A stretch of 64,000 nucleotides of DNA. Origin: Brachypodium distachyon (taxonomy: Eukaryota > Streptophyta > Magnoliopsida > Poales > Poaceae). The notes below the pieces were generated by a model, which saw nothing but the letters and a program-made list of their open reading frames with translations, had not been told where the DNA came from and searched no databases. The stretch is taken from the NCBI RefSeq assembly GCF_000005505.3, contig NC_016133.3:42683237-42747236 (forward strand), read 5' to 3'. A program made the translations under genes and the position numbers. This document shows positions 24,615 through 35,400 of this stretch, in pieces (position 1 is the first letter of the stretch; every line of letters starts with the position of its first letter).

Positions 24615-26357
24615 CTACTCTTCCTCCTGGCTGCGGAGCCTTGCAAGCTTGTTGGTGACCACGATGTCAAGCTGTGCGGCACGCTCAACAATGTCCTTGC
24701 GCTTCTTTGTAGATACGTTATGGGCGATCTCCGCACAGTAGGTCCTGATTGGAAGAAGTGAAGTATACACCAAAGTTAATCCCCGACCATTAGCATGATA
24801 CATAAGATTGGGCAACAGAGAACTTCAGCTTCAGCATAATTCATAATAGCGGAAGACAATATGAACTTCAGTATAGTGTTCTCGATGCTAATGATCATAA
24901 TGAGTTGGTAACATGAATTACCTGTTGTGCATCATAAGCAACTCCAGCTCAGAGACATTGTGGACAACAAACTTCTTGAACTTGTTAGGCAGGTAATGCC
25001 TTGTTTTCTTGTCAGAACCATAACCAATGTTGGGCATCAAGGTGCATCCCTTGAACTTTCTCCTGACACGGGAGTCAATACCCTTCGGCCTGCGCCAGCT
25101 AGTCTGCAAACAGGGGTTGAAATAAGTGTTCAGTTTCATAACATATAAACTACTGAAGGAGAGACGAGTTTCACAGGAAGTTTACAAGTTCTGAAATATA
25201 AGAGCAACTAGCACCCTGCTGCTTACAGGATTCTACCATGAATCATTTTATACCAGTCAAAAACAATGTAAAATACTTAACACTACGAGCAGATACCTTG
25301 CTATACGATCAGTTTCCGCACCACACAAACAATGGGGATACAGTAATGCATTCAGCGTAGCAACACAAATCGTTCTTGCTGCCAAACATTAATAGAACAA
25401 AAAAAGAGTTGAACACCCTAAAAAATGTAACCCACCACACAATTTTTGGGCTTCTTAAGCTCACATTGGGAATTAAGTACTTTTTGTGGAAAGGATCAGC
25501 CACAAGGTACTAATCATGCAGAAAACATGGTTTTCTTAAGCTTGCATTGGGAATTAAGTGTTGGGAGAAGTCTAGGCAAGCATTCATACTCGGAATGAAG
25601 CCCACGCCTTTTTATCCGACCCACTTCATGATGACATGAAGCAATTGCTGTAGAAAAGGTTGCGACAGCCACAGTGCTATACTTATGCAAGGGCTAGGGC
25701 CCTCTTCCTTCAACCCAATGTTCACCAAAGAAAATGTTTTCTTACTCAGACCTTTTACTAAGCCATCATTTCCTTTCTTCCAGCAGCGGCAATGGTAAAA
25801 CAAAAAGGTGAGAGAGAACACCAGCTAAATTAGAAGTTCGCTACAACCTCCCCACCAAATTCTCACTGATGTACCAAGTTGAACTGGTGGGTTCGATGCT
25901 GCCAGCAGAATTCAGTAGTCTTACTCAAATTTGTTCGTATCCGAAATGTGACACGACAAACTCCTACACCGATGCATGTAAACAACTGATGCACCATCTG
26001 CTCGAATCAATGACAGCAATGATCCATTTCACTGCAACGGCGCCTATGCCACAGTTATATATTTGATATAATTCAACTAATCGTTGGCCGTTGGTGATAC
26101 TACAAACAGATAGAGATTAGATCATTATACTACGGGAAAGGCCAAGACAAGCGAAACACTGACATACTACGACGAAGCATAATAATCACGATCTAGTCGA
26201 CGCAGCAACCAAAACATGAGGAAGCTAGATTTCCACTGCACAAATGTCTCAAGGAAGAGGCTACTACCTTGAGGCCGATGTAGCGGTCGCTATGGGCCCT
26301 CTTGAACTGCTTGACCCGCTTCTTCACGATCTTCGTGGTCAGCAGCGGCACCGCCAT
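24615..26357 (-). CDS. RPL32: 60S ribosomal protein eL32 (RPL32)
   Basis: Exons 26357-26268, 25103-24922 and 24744-24615 give 133 residues, the usual plant length. The protein starts [19 protein letters not shown] and contains the family blocks [64 protein letters not shown] and [14 protein letters not shown]. It ends RSQEEE. eL32 binds 28S rRNA in the large cytosolic subunit. Introns are phase 0 after residue 30 and phase 2 within the arginine of MMHNR. A GGCGGCAG acceptor seven bases upstream of the ATG and a possible donor near 26455 suggest an extra leader intron, common in plant ribosomal protein genes. It is divergent from the PPR gene. Confidence 0.96.
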
Positions 26358-26703
26358 CTCTGATCTGCCGCCCAAAAACAACGCACAGGGTTCGAATCAG
26401 ACGGAGGAAAGGCAAATCAAACGGGAGTACGAGGAAGAAACTGCGAGCTGCTTGCGACCTTCCAGAGGATGACCCTAACCCTAACGCGAAGAGAGGAGGA
26501 GGACGAAGAGCGGCGGCGGGGTTGGAATTGCAGAACACGCTTTTTTATACCCTCAGCAAACCCTAGAGACGTGGGCTCTAATGGGCCAGCTCGAAATACT
26601 GGGATAAGCCCGTTATGTAGAAGTCAATGGCGCATGTGCTCCATGGGCTAGCTAAGCCCAGCTCCACCCTAAGCTCTCGGATCGCTGTGCCGAGGCGAGA
26701 GTC
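26358..26703. promoter_or_regulatory. Divergent promoter between RPL32 and the PPR gene
   Basis: Only 346 bases separate the two start codons. A telo-box AAACCCTAG lies at 26558-26566 and a CCCTAACCCTAA run at 26473-26484. Site II-type TGGGCC/T elements lie at 26572, 26582, 26644 and, inverted, at 26655-26660. On the minus strand a TATAAAAAA motif (plus 26541-26549) can serve eL32. Telo-box plus site II is the known signature of plant ribosomal and organelle-biogenesis promoters. Coordinated expression of the pair is an inference. Confidence 0.75.
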
Positions 26704-28098
26704 ATGGCGGCTTCCGCTCCCGCCGCCGTTCTCCGCCGTCTCAGCGACCGGCTCGGCCTCCGTCTCCGCCGCGGCCTCGCGACGCTCCCCGACTACACGG
26801 AGACCGGCGCATCAGCTGATTCGCCGCAGCACCCGAACTCCAAGGACGCCTACTTCGCGGCGGTTCACCACCTTTCCACCATCGTGCGCCGGGACTTCTA
26901 CCTGGAGCGCACCCTGAACCGGCTCCGCCTCCCGTCGCCATTCCCGCCGGACCTCGCGCTCCGCGTCATCAAAGCCGCCGCCCCGGCGGAACCCCTCCAC
27001 GCCGCGCGCTTCCTCGCGTGGCTCCGCGCCAAGCCCAACTTCTCCCCTTCCGCGGAGCACTTCGACGCCCTTCTCCTTCCCCTCGCCCGCGCGCGCCTCT
27101 TCACCCACCTCTGGACCCAGGCCTCCGACATGCGCGCGCTCGGCCTCCCGCTCTCTCCGGCCACCTTCTCAGCCGTCATCTCGTCCTACGGCCACTCCCG
27201 CCTCCCCGAGCAGGCCGTCGAGGTCTTCAACCGCCTGCCCCATTTCGGGTGCCCGCAGACCACCGAGGTCTACAACGCGCTCCTCGACGCGCTCTGCTCC
27301 AACGGCAACTTCGCCGGCGCCTACAAGCTGCTCCGCCGCATGGCGCGGAAGGGCGTGGCCCCCGACCGCGCCACGTTCAGCACCCTCGTCGACGCCTGGT
27401 GCGCATCGGGGAAGCTCCGGGAGGCGCAGGCGTTCCTCGACGACATGGCCTCCCGCGGGTTCCGGCCGCCGGTGCGTGGCCGGGACCTCCTCGTCGACGG
27501 GCTCGTCCGAGCTGGGCGCCTGGAGGAGGCCAAGGCATTCGCCGTCCGTTTCACCAAGGAGGGCGTCCTCCCCGACGTGGCCACATTCAACTCGCTCGCC
27601 CAGGCGCTTTGTGATGCTGGTGATGTGAAATTCGCCGTGGGTCTTCTCGCCGATGCTTCCAGCCGTGGCCTCTGCCCGGACATCTCAACGTACAAAGTGA
27701 TGCTACCGGCTGTTGCCAAGGCTGGCCAGATTGAGGAGGCATTCCGGTTGTTCTATGCGGCTGTTGAGGATGGCCACCGGCCGTTCCCGAGTCTCTATGC
27801 AGCTATCGTCAAGGCGCTCTGCAAGGCAGGTCGCTTTGGTGATGCTTTCGCATTTTTTGGTGATATGAAGTCCAAAGGGCACCCACCAAATCGGCCTGTC
27901 TATGTGATGCTTGTCAAAATGTGTGTGAGGGGTGGTCGATTCTTGGATGCTGCAAACTACCTTGTTGAGATGAGCGAGGCTGGGTTCGCGCCACGGGTGC
28001 CAACATTCAACGCTGTAGTTGATGGGCTACGGCATCTTGGGAAACATGACCTAGCCCAGAGGATGGAGCAGCTTGAGATGTCGCTAAAGGGAAATTGA
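26704..28098 (+). CDS. P-class pentatricopeptide repeat protein, probably mitochondrial
   Basis: An intronless frame of 464 residues, like most plant PPR genes. The first about 30 residues (MAASAPAAVLRRLSDRLGLR and on) are rich in Ala, Arg, Ser and Leu and lack acidic residues apart from one Asp, consistent with a mitochondrial presequence. From about residue 155 to the end there are eight or nine tandem 35-residue PPRs. Examples are TTEVYNALLDALCSNGNFAG, DRATFSTLVDAWCASGKLRE, DVATFNSLAQALCDAGDVKF, DISTYKVMLPAVAKAGQIEE and RVPTFNAVVDGLRHLGKHDL. There is no E, DYW or SMR domain, so it is a pure P-class RNA binder, likely acting in organelle transcript processing, stability or translation. The RNA target is unknown. 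The first half is strongly GC-rich (GC3-high), falling toward the 3' end. Confidence 0.93.
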   Translation: MAASAPAAVLRRLSDRLGLRLRRGLATLPDYTETGASADSPQHPNSKDAYFAAVHHLSTIVRRDFYLERTLNRLRLPSPFPPDLALRVIKAAAPAEPLHAARFLAWLRAKPNFSPSAEHFDALLLPLARARLFTHLWTQASDMRALGLPLSPATFSAVISSYGHSRLPEQAVEVFNRLPHFGCPQTTEVYNALLDALCSNGNFAGAYKLLRRMARKGVAPDRATFSTLVDAWCASGKLREAQAFLDDMASRGFRPPVRGRDLLVDGLVRAGRLEEAKAFAVRFTKEGVLPDVATFNSLAQALCDAGDVKFAVGLLADASSRGLCPDISTYKVMLPAVAKAGQIEEAFRLFYAAVEDGHRPFPSLYAAIVKALCKAGRFGDAFAFFGDMKSKGHPPNRPVYVMLVKMCVRGGRFLDAANYLVEMSEAGFAPRVPTFNAVVDGLRHLGKHDLAQRMEQLEMSLKGN

Positions 28099-29790
28099 AT
28101 GAATCGGGAAGCACATGCAGTGTTCTTGTGCGGTTTGCATTGCGAATTTGATGGTCAAGTGCTGGATTTTCAGGAAGGTAGGTTTGTTGTCTTCGAATTG
28201 TCCTTCTTGCCATAAGTCAAAGCTATAGGACTGTGTCTGATATGCCTGTTGATTGATTCATTTGCTTTGGAATGTCAAACGGGAGATAGGAACAATCAGT
28301 GAATAAGATCGTCAAATAGCTTCAACTAATATGCTCACAGTTGTGCAATGAAAGTTAACAAGCTCAGTAGTGGTTGATATGTGATTTGTGTTGTTGTATA
28401 TATTGGTTTTCTTGAAATATCCGTGGTCATATCAGTTTTCGACCATGTGGAACAGGTGCTTTCCTATTCAATTGAATACCAACTTTGTGCTCCATGAAAA
28501 TCCATATAGGATAAATCCGGGAGCCATGTCACCTGGTATGATTTGAGGGACCAGTTTAGAAATAGTGCTGCCTGCTGACAATGTTTGCTGAAACTTGAAG
28601 GCAAGTCATTTATCTTTGTACGGCTAAGGTACATGTGTTGTCCTCTACACATAAGAACAGCACTGCTCTTGGGAAAAGTATGAATTTTAATATTGAGAGA
28701 AGATTTCAAGTATTTGAGATTGATAGTGCTTCACCGTTTTGTACAGTGAAGTAGTGAACATTCACAAAGCAACACCAAAACATTTTAGCAGTTCAAGTAT
28801 TCAAATCAATACACAATGGAAGTCTTCTGTTGATCATGAACAACCATGCGTCAATTCCTACATAGTTGGGTACTTGGGTATGTTGCTATTTATTCATGTA
28901 TCTCTTGCACCACGGCACCAATACTCTTCTTTAAGGATGTACATGTGAGAATGGCCTACTCGTCCTTTAAAATGATTCTGAAGTCTGCTGCTAGGCTTTT
29001 GCATCGCTACCAGTTGTTGATTTATGGTTTCTCCTCTTGTTTGTGCAGTGTTTCAGCTTCACCTTTACCCTTCATGAGCATCGAACACTAGGACTCTCAT
29101 GCACTTGGTGCCTTGATGGATAGTCCAGCTACCATTGTCTTATGGTGTTCTGAGCTAAGCTACAGTGAGATCGCGAGAACAGGGATATGATCTTCTGACA
29201 GGAAACTGAACGGATCAAAACTGAATGAATGTGTGTTCTTGATGTCACGCGACCAAACCAGCCGGGTGTGTGGTGGCTCGACGTTTGCAACTTGACAATG
29301 AACCACCGTGTCTCCTGAACAACTTATGTGAGGAACTTCCCTGTGATTTGGGCGAGGGAGGTTGTATTGTGTCTGATTCCTGCCTTCTGCTTAGCAACCC
29401 CAGACTCAGAATCAGGGCTTGCTTTAAATGACCATGATTTGCTTGTAACAACTCAGGCAGGACTACGGAGAGGGGGGAGTGCTTTGAAGGCAGGTGCTCA
29501 GCTACAACAGAAGACACTGCTGAAGAGTCTTGTAAAAATGCATTCGTGATGCAGATGCTGTAATTAAGTGGAGGTAGCCTGTTCAACTTCCAGCAATGGA
29601 AATAGTGTAGGAACTTATTCGGTCCAAAGGAAAGGCTCGTTCTCAAGAGGGACAGGCAAACCTCAAGATCACATTTATCTCTCCACCTGTTTTTACACTG
29701 TTTTGCTTTCGTGTTTTGCTTTCGTTACACTGCCAATCTGTCCTGAGAACACTAATGCTAATACTGTAGTTCTTCACTTCGACATTTGCA
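28099..29790. other. PPR 3' flank and spacer
   Basis: No gene recognised; moderately AT-rich, with short frames lacking family signatures. Confidence 0.4.
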
Positions 29791-30073
29791 TTTTAGATAG
29801 AGTAAAGTCTATTTTAAACCCTGAGTTTGTGAAGGTTGTCTAAGTTGAACCCTGATCTTTGAATCCCTGAAATTAGCGACTTTGTTAATCCCGGTCAATC
29901 CTAACTTTATAGTCGTTTGGCGCACCGGGAAAAGGTTGATCCGGACGGGGACTAGATGTTCTCCATTGCTACTCTGAATGACACCCCGGACCCACATGTA
30001 AGATTCATCTCTATCCTTTTTCCATCCTAATATTTGCCATTACCTCTCTCTTAAAGTGAGAACGCCCACCAGG

Positions 30074-30385
30074 TAGTCTTCGCCAAGGTCTACCACGCGC
30101 ACAGTGGCGGAGCTGCTATAAAGCCAAATGAACCCAATGAAAAAGCTAATTCTTTCACTAATTTAGTCTTTGTTTTGCTTATTTAGTGAAAAATTACACA
30201 TACTTAAAGGGATCGAAGCCAATTGCCTAATTCTCTAACTTCGCCACTGCGCGCACTCCCTCGCCGGCGGCACGGTCGTGGCCGTCAAGGTGCTCGATCT
30301 ACCCGAGCTGGCCGCCACCAGCCTGGACGCGCCCGTGCTCGGCGAGGTCACCGCCAACGGCATGGACGCAGGGGGAGAGGGAGCG
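30074..30385 (+). pseudogene. Captured N-lobe fragment of a CIPK/SnRK3-like protein kinase
   Basis: Inside the MULE, 30074-30102 reads VVFAKVYHA (end of the glycine-rich loop). After an inserted MITE, 30257-30385 reads SLAGGTVVAVKVLDLPELA, with the VAVK lysine of subdomain II. The pattern FAKVYHARSL..G..VAVKV is typical of CBL-interacting protein kinases. Only these two subdomains are present and the following codons diverge, so it cannot encode a kinase. Assignment to CIPK rather than another kinase is moderately sure. Confidence 0.65.
30103..30248. mobile_element. hAT-like MITE nested in the captured kinase fragment
   Basis: The ends AGTGGCGGAG and CTTCGCCACT are inverted repeats with one mismatch. 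Flanking octamers ACGCGCAC (30095-30102) and GCGCGCAC (30249-30256) match at 7 of 8 positions. This fits an 8-bp hAT target duplication and the grass CAGTGGCGGAGC-type hAT ends. Removing it would rejoin the two kinase pieces. Confidence 0.7.
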
Positions 30386-30929
30386 AACTGCTGCTTCTTC
30401 GCGTGTTGTTGCTTGAGAGCATCAGTGGAGTGCCAAGCGATGCATACAAGGTGTTTGGTGTAATGCCAAGTCCAGGTGCACATACGGAAGATTGCTAATC
30501 AGGCTTTGTCTCTCCTCCTTGTTTTGTTTATTGAGATCCTCTTGTCTACTTCTGCTAAGTGCTAACCCGGCTAACTTCCCTTGTGTAGTTCCGGTGAGAT
30601 CAAAATTTCTGAAATTATTGTCTTCCACCGAGCAGGGAGAAACGAGGGAGAAACAGACTTGAGAAAGAAAGAGAGTGTGTTCGGGAATGGAGGTTAGAGA
30701 TGAATCTTACACGTGGGTCAGGATGTCATTGAGGGTAAAGGGACAACAGCTAATCCTGGTCGGGATTGTCCTTCTCCCAACGTGCCAAACAACGGGAAAT
30801 GACTATAGGTTTAGGATTGACCGGGATTAACAAGGTCGGGGTGCTAATTTTAGAGATTTAAAGATCAGGGTTCAACTTATAGACCCTTTACAAACTCAGC
30901 GTTTAAAATAGACTTTACTCTTTTAGATA

Positions 30930-32473
30930 TGGCAAGCACGTGATCTGTGTATATGCGAGTATCGTGATCGAAGCTAGGTATGCAAAGCTAGGTATGCAGT
31001 GATTGGCTGTTGTGCTCTTATCGCCGAAGATAGTCCGTGCCATATTCATCAATTTCAATTTCATCTAGGTGACTTCTCTACAATATTTGTGTTTGTGCGT
31101 CCAGGATGTATGATTTGCCAAGTGACCATTTTAATTCTGGCCGTCAGTTTTAAACACATACGTGATACGTTTTCAATGAAATCCTGTCTCTGTAGAGTTA
31201 AGAGGTGCGGTAGGGTGCATGATAGATTTATGAAATCAACCTAAATACATGACACACCCGTACATGCATGATGCCAAAACTACTTCCTTCTAGGGTTGCA
31301 AAAGAGATCCAGCGAAAGGTCCACCTCTGGTTCAATTCTCAAATCTCTTATGCAAATTTTGAGCTAGAAGTGTGCGGTTCGCAATCAACGGCTTACCCGC
31401 ATCTACGACTCGAGATGGCATTAGGCACCCATTATTCTCATGCCCGACAGGTTTTTACTATATTAAGATGAGGGATTTGGTACAAATTTTTACTTTTTAC
31501 TCATGGATACGCAAATAGAAAATTTTATACCCATCTGGTAGAGCGGTGTGAGCATTGTAATGTACAACACATACCCATGTATCCGTACATACATCTGTCA
31601 TGTTTTTCCCCGTCTTGTAAAAATCTAACATGTTTTTCCCGTCCCGTTTTGACCCCTCCCAATTCAATCCCCTAACGAATCGCACTGTTTGCCGCCTCTA
31701 GGGTTCCCGCCTTATTTTCCTCACCCCCCCCCCCTCGCCTCCAGTTCAAGTCTCATTTCCCTCTCCCTCCCCTAACGGATCGCATTGTTTGCCGCCTCCC
31801 GGGTTCCCGCCTCAAGCCGTTCCTGCCCTCCACCATCCTGCCGTTCTCGCCACCTTCCCCTACCCTCTGGCCACCTTTAGCTTGGTCGTGGTCCAAGAGT
31901 TACTTGCCCCCACATGTGGACACACGCCATTGACCCTAGGATGACAACTACCATAGGCGCTAGGACACGAAGCAATAGCTTATGTCGATGGCAAGCCTAT
32001 CGCCAGACCTGTGGGGCGACCACCGTCACAAAGACGAGTATATCATGCCTACACTGAGCCTTAATCTGACCCTCATTGTCGGATGCTGCCTTTCGCCTCT
32101 CGACGCAATTCAATTCCGTTTTCGCGGCAAATATGGTTATTCTCACATGCAAGTGCCTGTTCAACCTTTCGGGTGACGGGTATGAACTTTTTTTTAGATT
32201 TGACAGATGAAAATTTATGATGTTTTCGTACTCAAATCCGACGGGTGCCATCTTGCCCTAGAAGCATATGGGGTCATAGACTTTCCATTTTTAATTTTCC
32301 TCGGAACACTCTAGAAGCCCGATTTGGTTCCCTTCTTTAAACCCTCGCATCTCCCGTCCGGCCATCCCCTCATCATCACCTCCTCGTGCTCTCTCTTTCT
32401 CTCTCGAATCTTCCAAAGCCCAAACCCTAGTGAGCGCGGCGCGGCGCGGACTCTCCGCAGATCTCACCCCGCC
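30930..32473. other. Spacer and FKBP62 promoter, with a local direct duplication
   Basis: Two copies of a block CCCCTAACGRATCGCAYTGTT followed by TGCCGCCTC and GGGTTCCCGCCT lie at about 31670-31713 and 31768-31813. Sequences at 31500-31540 and 32168-32240 share loosely inverted TACCCAT / ATGGGTA-type words and may be ends of a decayed hAT-like element. The promoter and C/T-rich leader of FKBP62 occupy roughly 32330-32473, with an AAACCCTAGTG telo-box-like word at 32420. Confidence 0.45.
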
Positions 32474-35400
32474 ATGGACATGATGGACGAGGAGTTCCAA
32501 ATCCCCGCGGGCGACGACATGATGATGGGGGACGACATGATGGGCGACTTCGCCGGCGGCGACGGGCCGGTGTTGAAGGTGGGCGAGGAGAAGGAGGTCG
32601 GGAAGCAGGGGCTCAAGAAGAAGCTGCTTAAGGAGGGCGAGGGCTGGGAGACCCCCGAGGTCGGCGACGAGGTCGAAGGTATCCATCCGCACTACTACTG
32701 CTGGATATCTATTGTCACAGCTTCTTCTCAAATCGCAAGCAGATGATGCCGTGCTATTTGTTCATGTTTGATCCTGTCCATGCGCTGCTCTGGGATTAAG
32801 ATGGTTTTGTTTTGAGATACGGAGATAGGGGTGGAATCGGGTCGGAAATTGTAGATAAACCTTGTCTCGTGCTGTTATCGGTAGATTTTTGAATCATTTC
32901 TGCGATGTTGGGCTGATTTAAGTTTTGATGTGGCCAAGTAAGCCCACCGCTTTGGAATTAAGATGGTTTGTCGTGGGATTAGGGGTGAAACTAGAAGAAA
33001 TTCGTAGATATCTTGTCTCGTGATGTCATCTGTGAAGTTTGAATAGTTTCTACGGCATTAGGCTAGTTTATTAGTCCTTGACGTTTTCAAGCATAGTTCA
33101 CGGTTGGTATCTCTACCACATTTTGATACTGTAATAATAAGGTAACGAAAGCTTCTTGAAATGTGATTGTAGTCCCATATTAGAGCATATAATGTATAGA
33201 CTGCTTCATCCTGTCAGGGAAGAATATAGATAAGAATATTTTGGCTGATGTACCTCTGTGTTGATATTTCAGTGCATTACACGGGCACCCTCCTTGATGG
33301 AAAGAAGTTTGACTCGAGCCGTGATCGTGCGGACACCTTCAAGTTCAAGCTGGGACAAGGTGCACTTCTTTCTCGTCTCATGTTTATGATTTAATTCACA
33401 TTTTGCGTACAATTGCTCATAAATGATGTGATCGACCACTTTTGGCACATGTTTAGTTTTGCTAAATTCCAGCTTCTATGCATGCATCTAAGGTAGGAAC
33501 CTATCATTTTGGACCATAAATCCCATTAATATTCTGTTCTCAAGTTTTGTTGTTCCCTCAATCTTCTATGCCTTGTCTTATTCTCAAAATTAAATAGTTA
33601 TATGAAATGAATCATTTCATACTGTTGGTAGTTCTAGTACATACCTCTGGGTTCTGCGATTTGTAGTAATTGGTTTGTTACCACTGGGAAATGATACCCT
33701 TGATTGTGTCTGACCATGAGGAGTTCAGTTCTACCACTTTCCATAAGCATGTTAGCTTGATGCCTTGATGTTGCGCGCGTGTCTTTACCATCCATGGAAG
33801 AAAATAATGATCGACGAGTATTCATTCAGCTTTGATGCTGATTGAGTTGGTGCCAACAAGGAGGAACCTTTCTTTTTTCCTAGTTTAGTCATGCCTGTCA
33901 TTTGACAATTTGAAGAGATTGACAAATTTGTTCTTATGTTCCAGGATGTTAGGATTGTGCATCTAGTGTCTGTTTCAATGCTCATTTACTACTTCATTGT
34001 CAACTCATGTCCATCTTATGTTCCAGGATGTTAGGCTTGTGCATATAGTGTCTGTTCAATGCTCATTTACTACTTCATTGTCAACTCATGTCCAGGTCAA
34101 GTGATAAAGGGTTGGGATCAAGGCATCAAGACCATGAAGAAAGGGGAAAATGCCCTTTTCACCATTCCTCCTGAATTGGCTTATGGTGAAACTGGTTCAC
34201 CCCCAACTATTCCGGCCAATGCTACTCTGCAGTTCGATGTTGAACTGCTTTCTTGGACCAGTGTCAGGGACATCTGCAAAGATGGTGGTATCTTCAAGAA
34301 GATATTGAAGGAGGGAGAGAAATGGGAGAACCCAAAGGATCCTGATGAAGTATTTGGTAATCTTTTCAAATTGAAACAGCTTCATATTGTACTGAATTTC
34401 CCTTTTTACTTGTGTAATGACTTCTTCTGTTGTTGTAGTGAAATATGAGGCTCGGCTTGAGGATGGTACTGTTGTGTCAAAGTCTGAGGGGGTTGAATTT
34501 ACTGTTAAAGATGGTGATGAACTCTCTCTCTCTCTCTCTCCTGCACGTTTGCTGTTGAGAGTGTTGTGAGCTTAGTCCACTGCTTGCTAACAAATATAAA
34601 TCTGATTTCAGGGTACCTCTGTCCTGCACTGGCCAAAGCTGTCAAGACCATGAAAAAAGCAGAGAAGGTGCTCCTTACGGTCAAGCCACAATGTAAGCTT
34701 ATTTGACTTAATCCCTCTTCTGCATGGCTCTTTTTCTTTCCCTTGGCTGATCCTTGAACTTTGCAATTGCAGATGGATTTGGTGAAATGGGTAGACCAGC
34801 GACTGGTCAGGAAGGTGGCATACCACCAAATGCCAGTCTTCTTATCGACCTTGAGTTGGTTTCATGGAAGACTGTCACAGAAATAGGGGAAGACAAGAAA
34901 ATCCTAAAAAAAGTTATCAAGGAGGGTGAAGGGTATGAACGTCCTAATGAGGGTGCAGTTGTTAAAGGTATGTTAAATCATGACTATTGTTGTACATGTA
35001 TGGACCGCTTCAGGTCACTGTAATTTGAATATGAACTAGTTTTCCTGTGATGACCTATAATAACAAAATTATATTCTTCCGTGGACAGTCAAGATAACTG
35101 GAAAACTTCAAGATGGCACAGTATTCTTGAAGAAAGGGCAAGATGAACAGGAGCCATTTGAATTTAAGACCGATGAAGGTACCTTTTCACTTAGCATTCC
35201 GTGTGTTTATGTTGAAATAAGGAATGTATCGAACCGGACTGCAGAATAATATGCCCCTTTTGGTTACTGTGTTTCCAGAGGAGGTTATTGGTGGTCTTGA
35301 GCTTGCTGTGCTGAACATGAAGAAGGGGGAGGTTGCTCTTGTCACAATTCCTCCTGAACATGCGTATGGTTCAACGGAGTCAAAACAGGATCTTGCTATA

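Larger units (their letters stand above)
29791..30929. mobile_element. Pack-MULE-like Mutator element with captured kinase fragment
   Basis: The element proper is 29800-30920 (1,121 bp), flanked by a perfect 9-bp direct repeat TTTTAGATA at 29791-29799 and 30921-30929, the length expected for MULEs. Both ends begin GAGTAAAGTCTATTTTAAA inward. Long terminal inverted repeats extend to about 30010 on the left and back to about 30695 on the right (over 200 bp, with several mismatches and small gaps). There is no transposase. The interior carries a GC-rich protein-kinase gene piece, so it is a non-autonomous, gene-capturing element. Confidence 0.9.

Noticed and set aside
26812..27719. Several long frames opposite or offset to the PPR gene
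   Set aside because: Shadows of a GC3-rich exon; Arg/Pro/Ala-rich with no domains.
31497..32251. Possible complete hAT element upstream of FKBP62
   Set aside because: Only loosely inverted TACCCAT-type words were seen; no terminal repeat or 8-bp duplication could be fixed, so it is mentioned only as a possibility.
34517..34541. (CT)n run after FKBP62 exon 4
   Set aside because: Intronic microsatellite just inside intron 4; common in plants and no sign it changes splicing.
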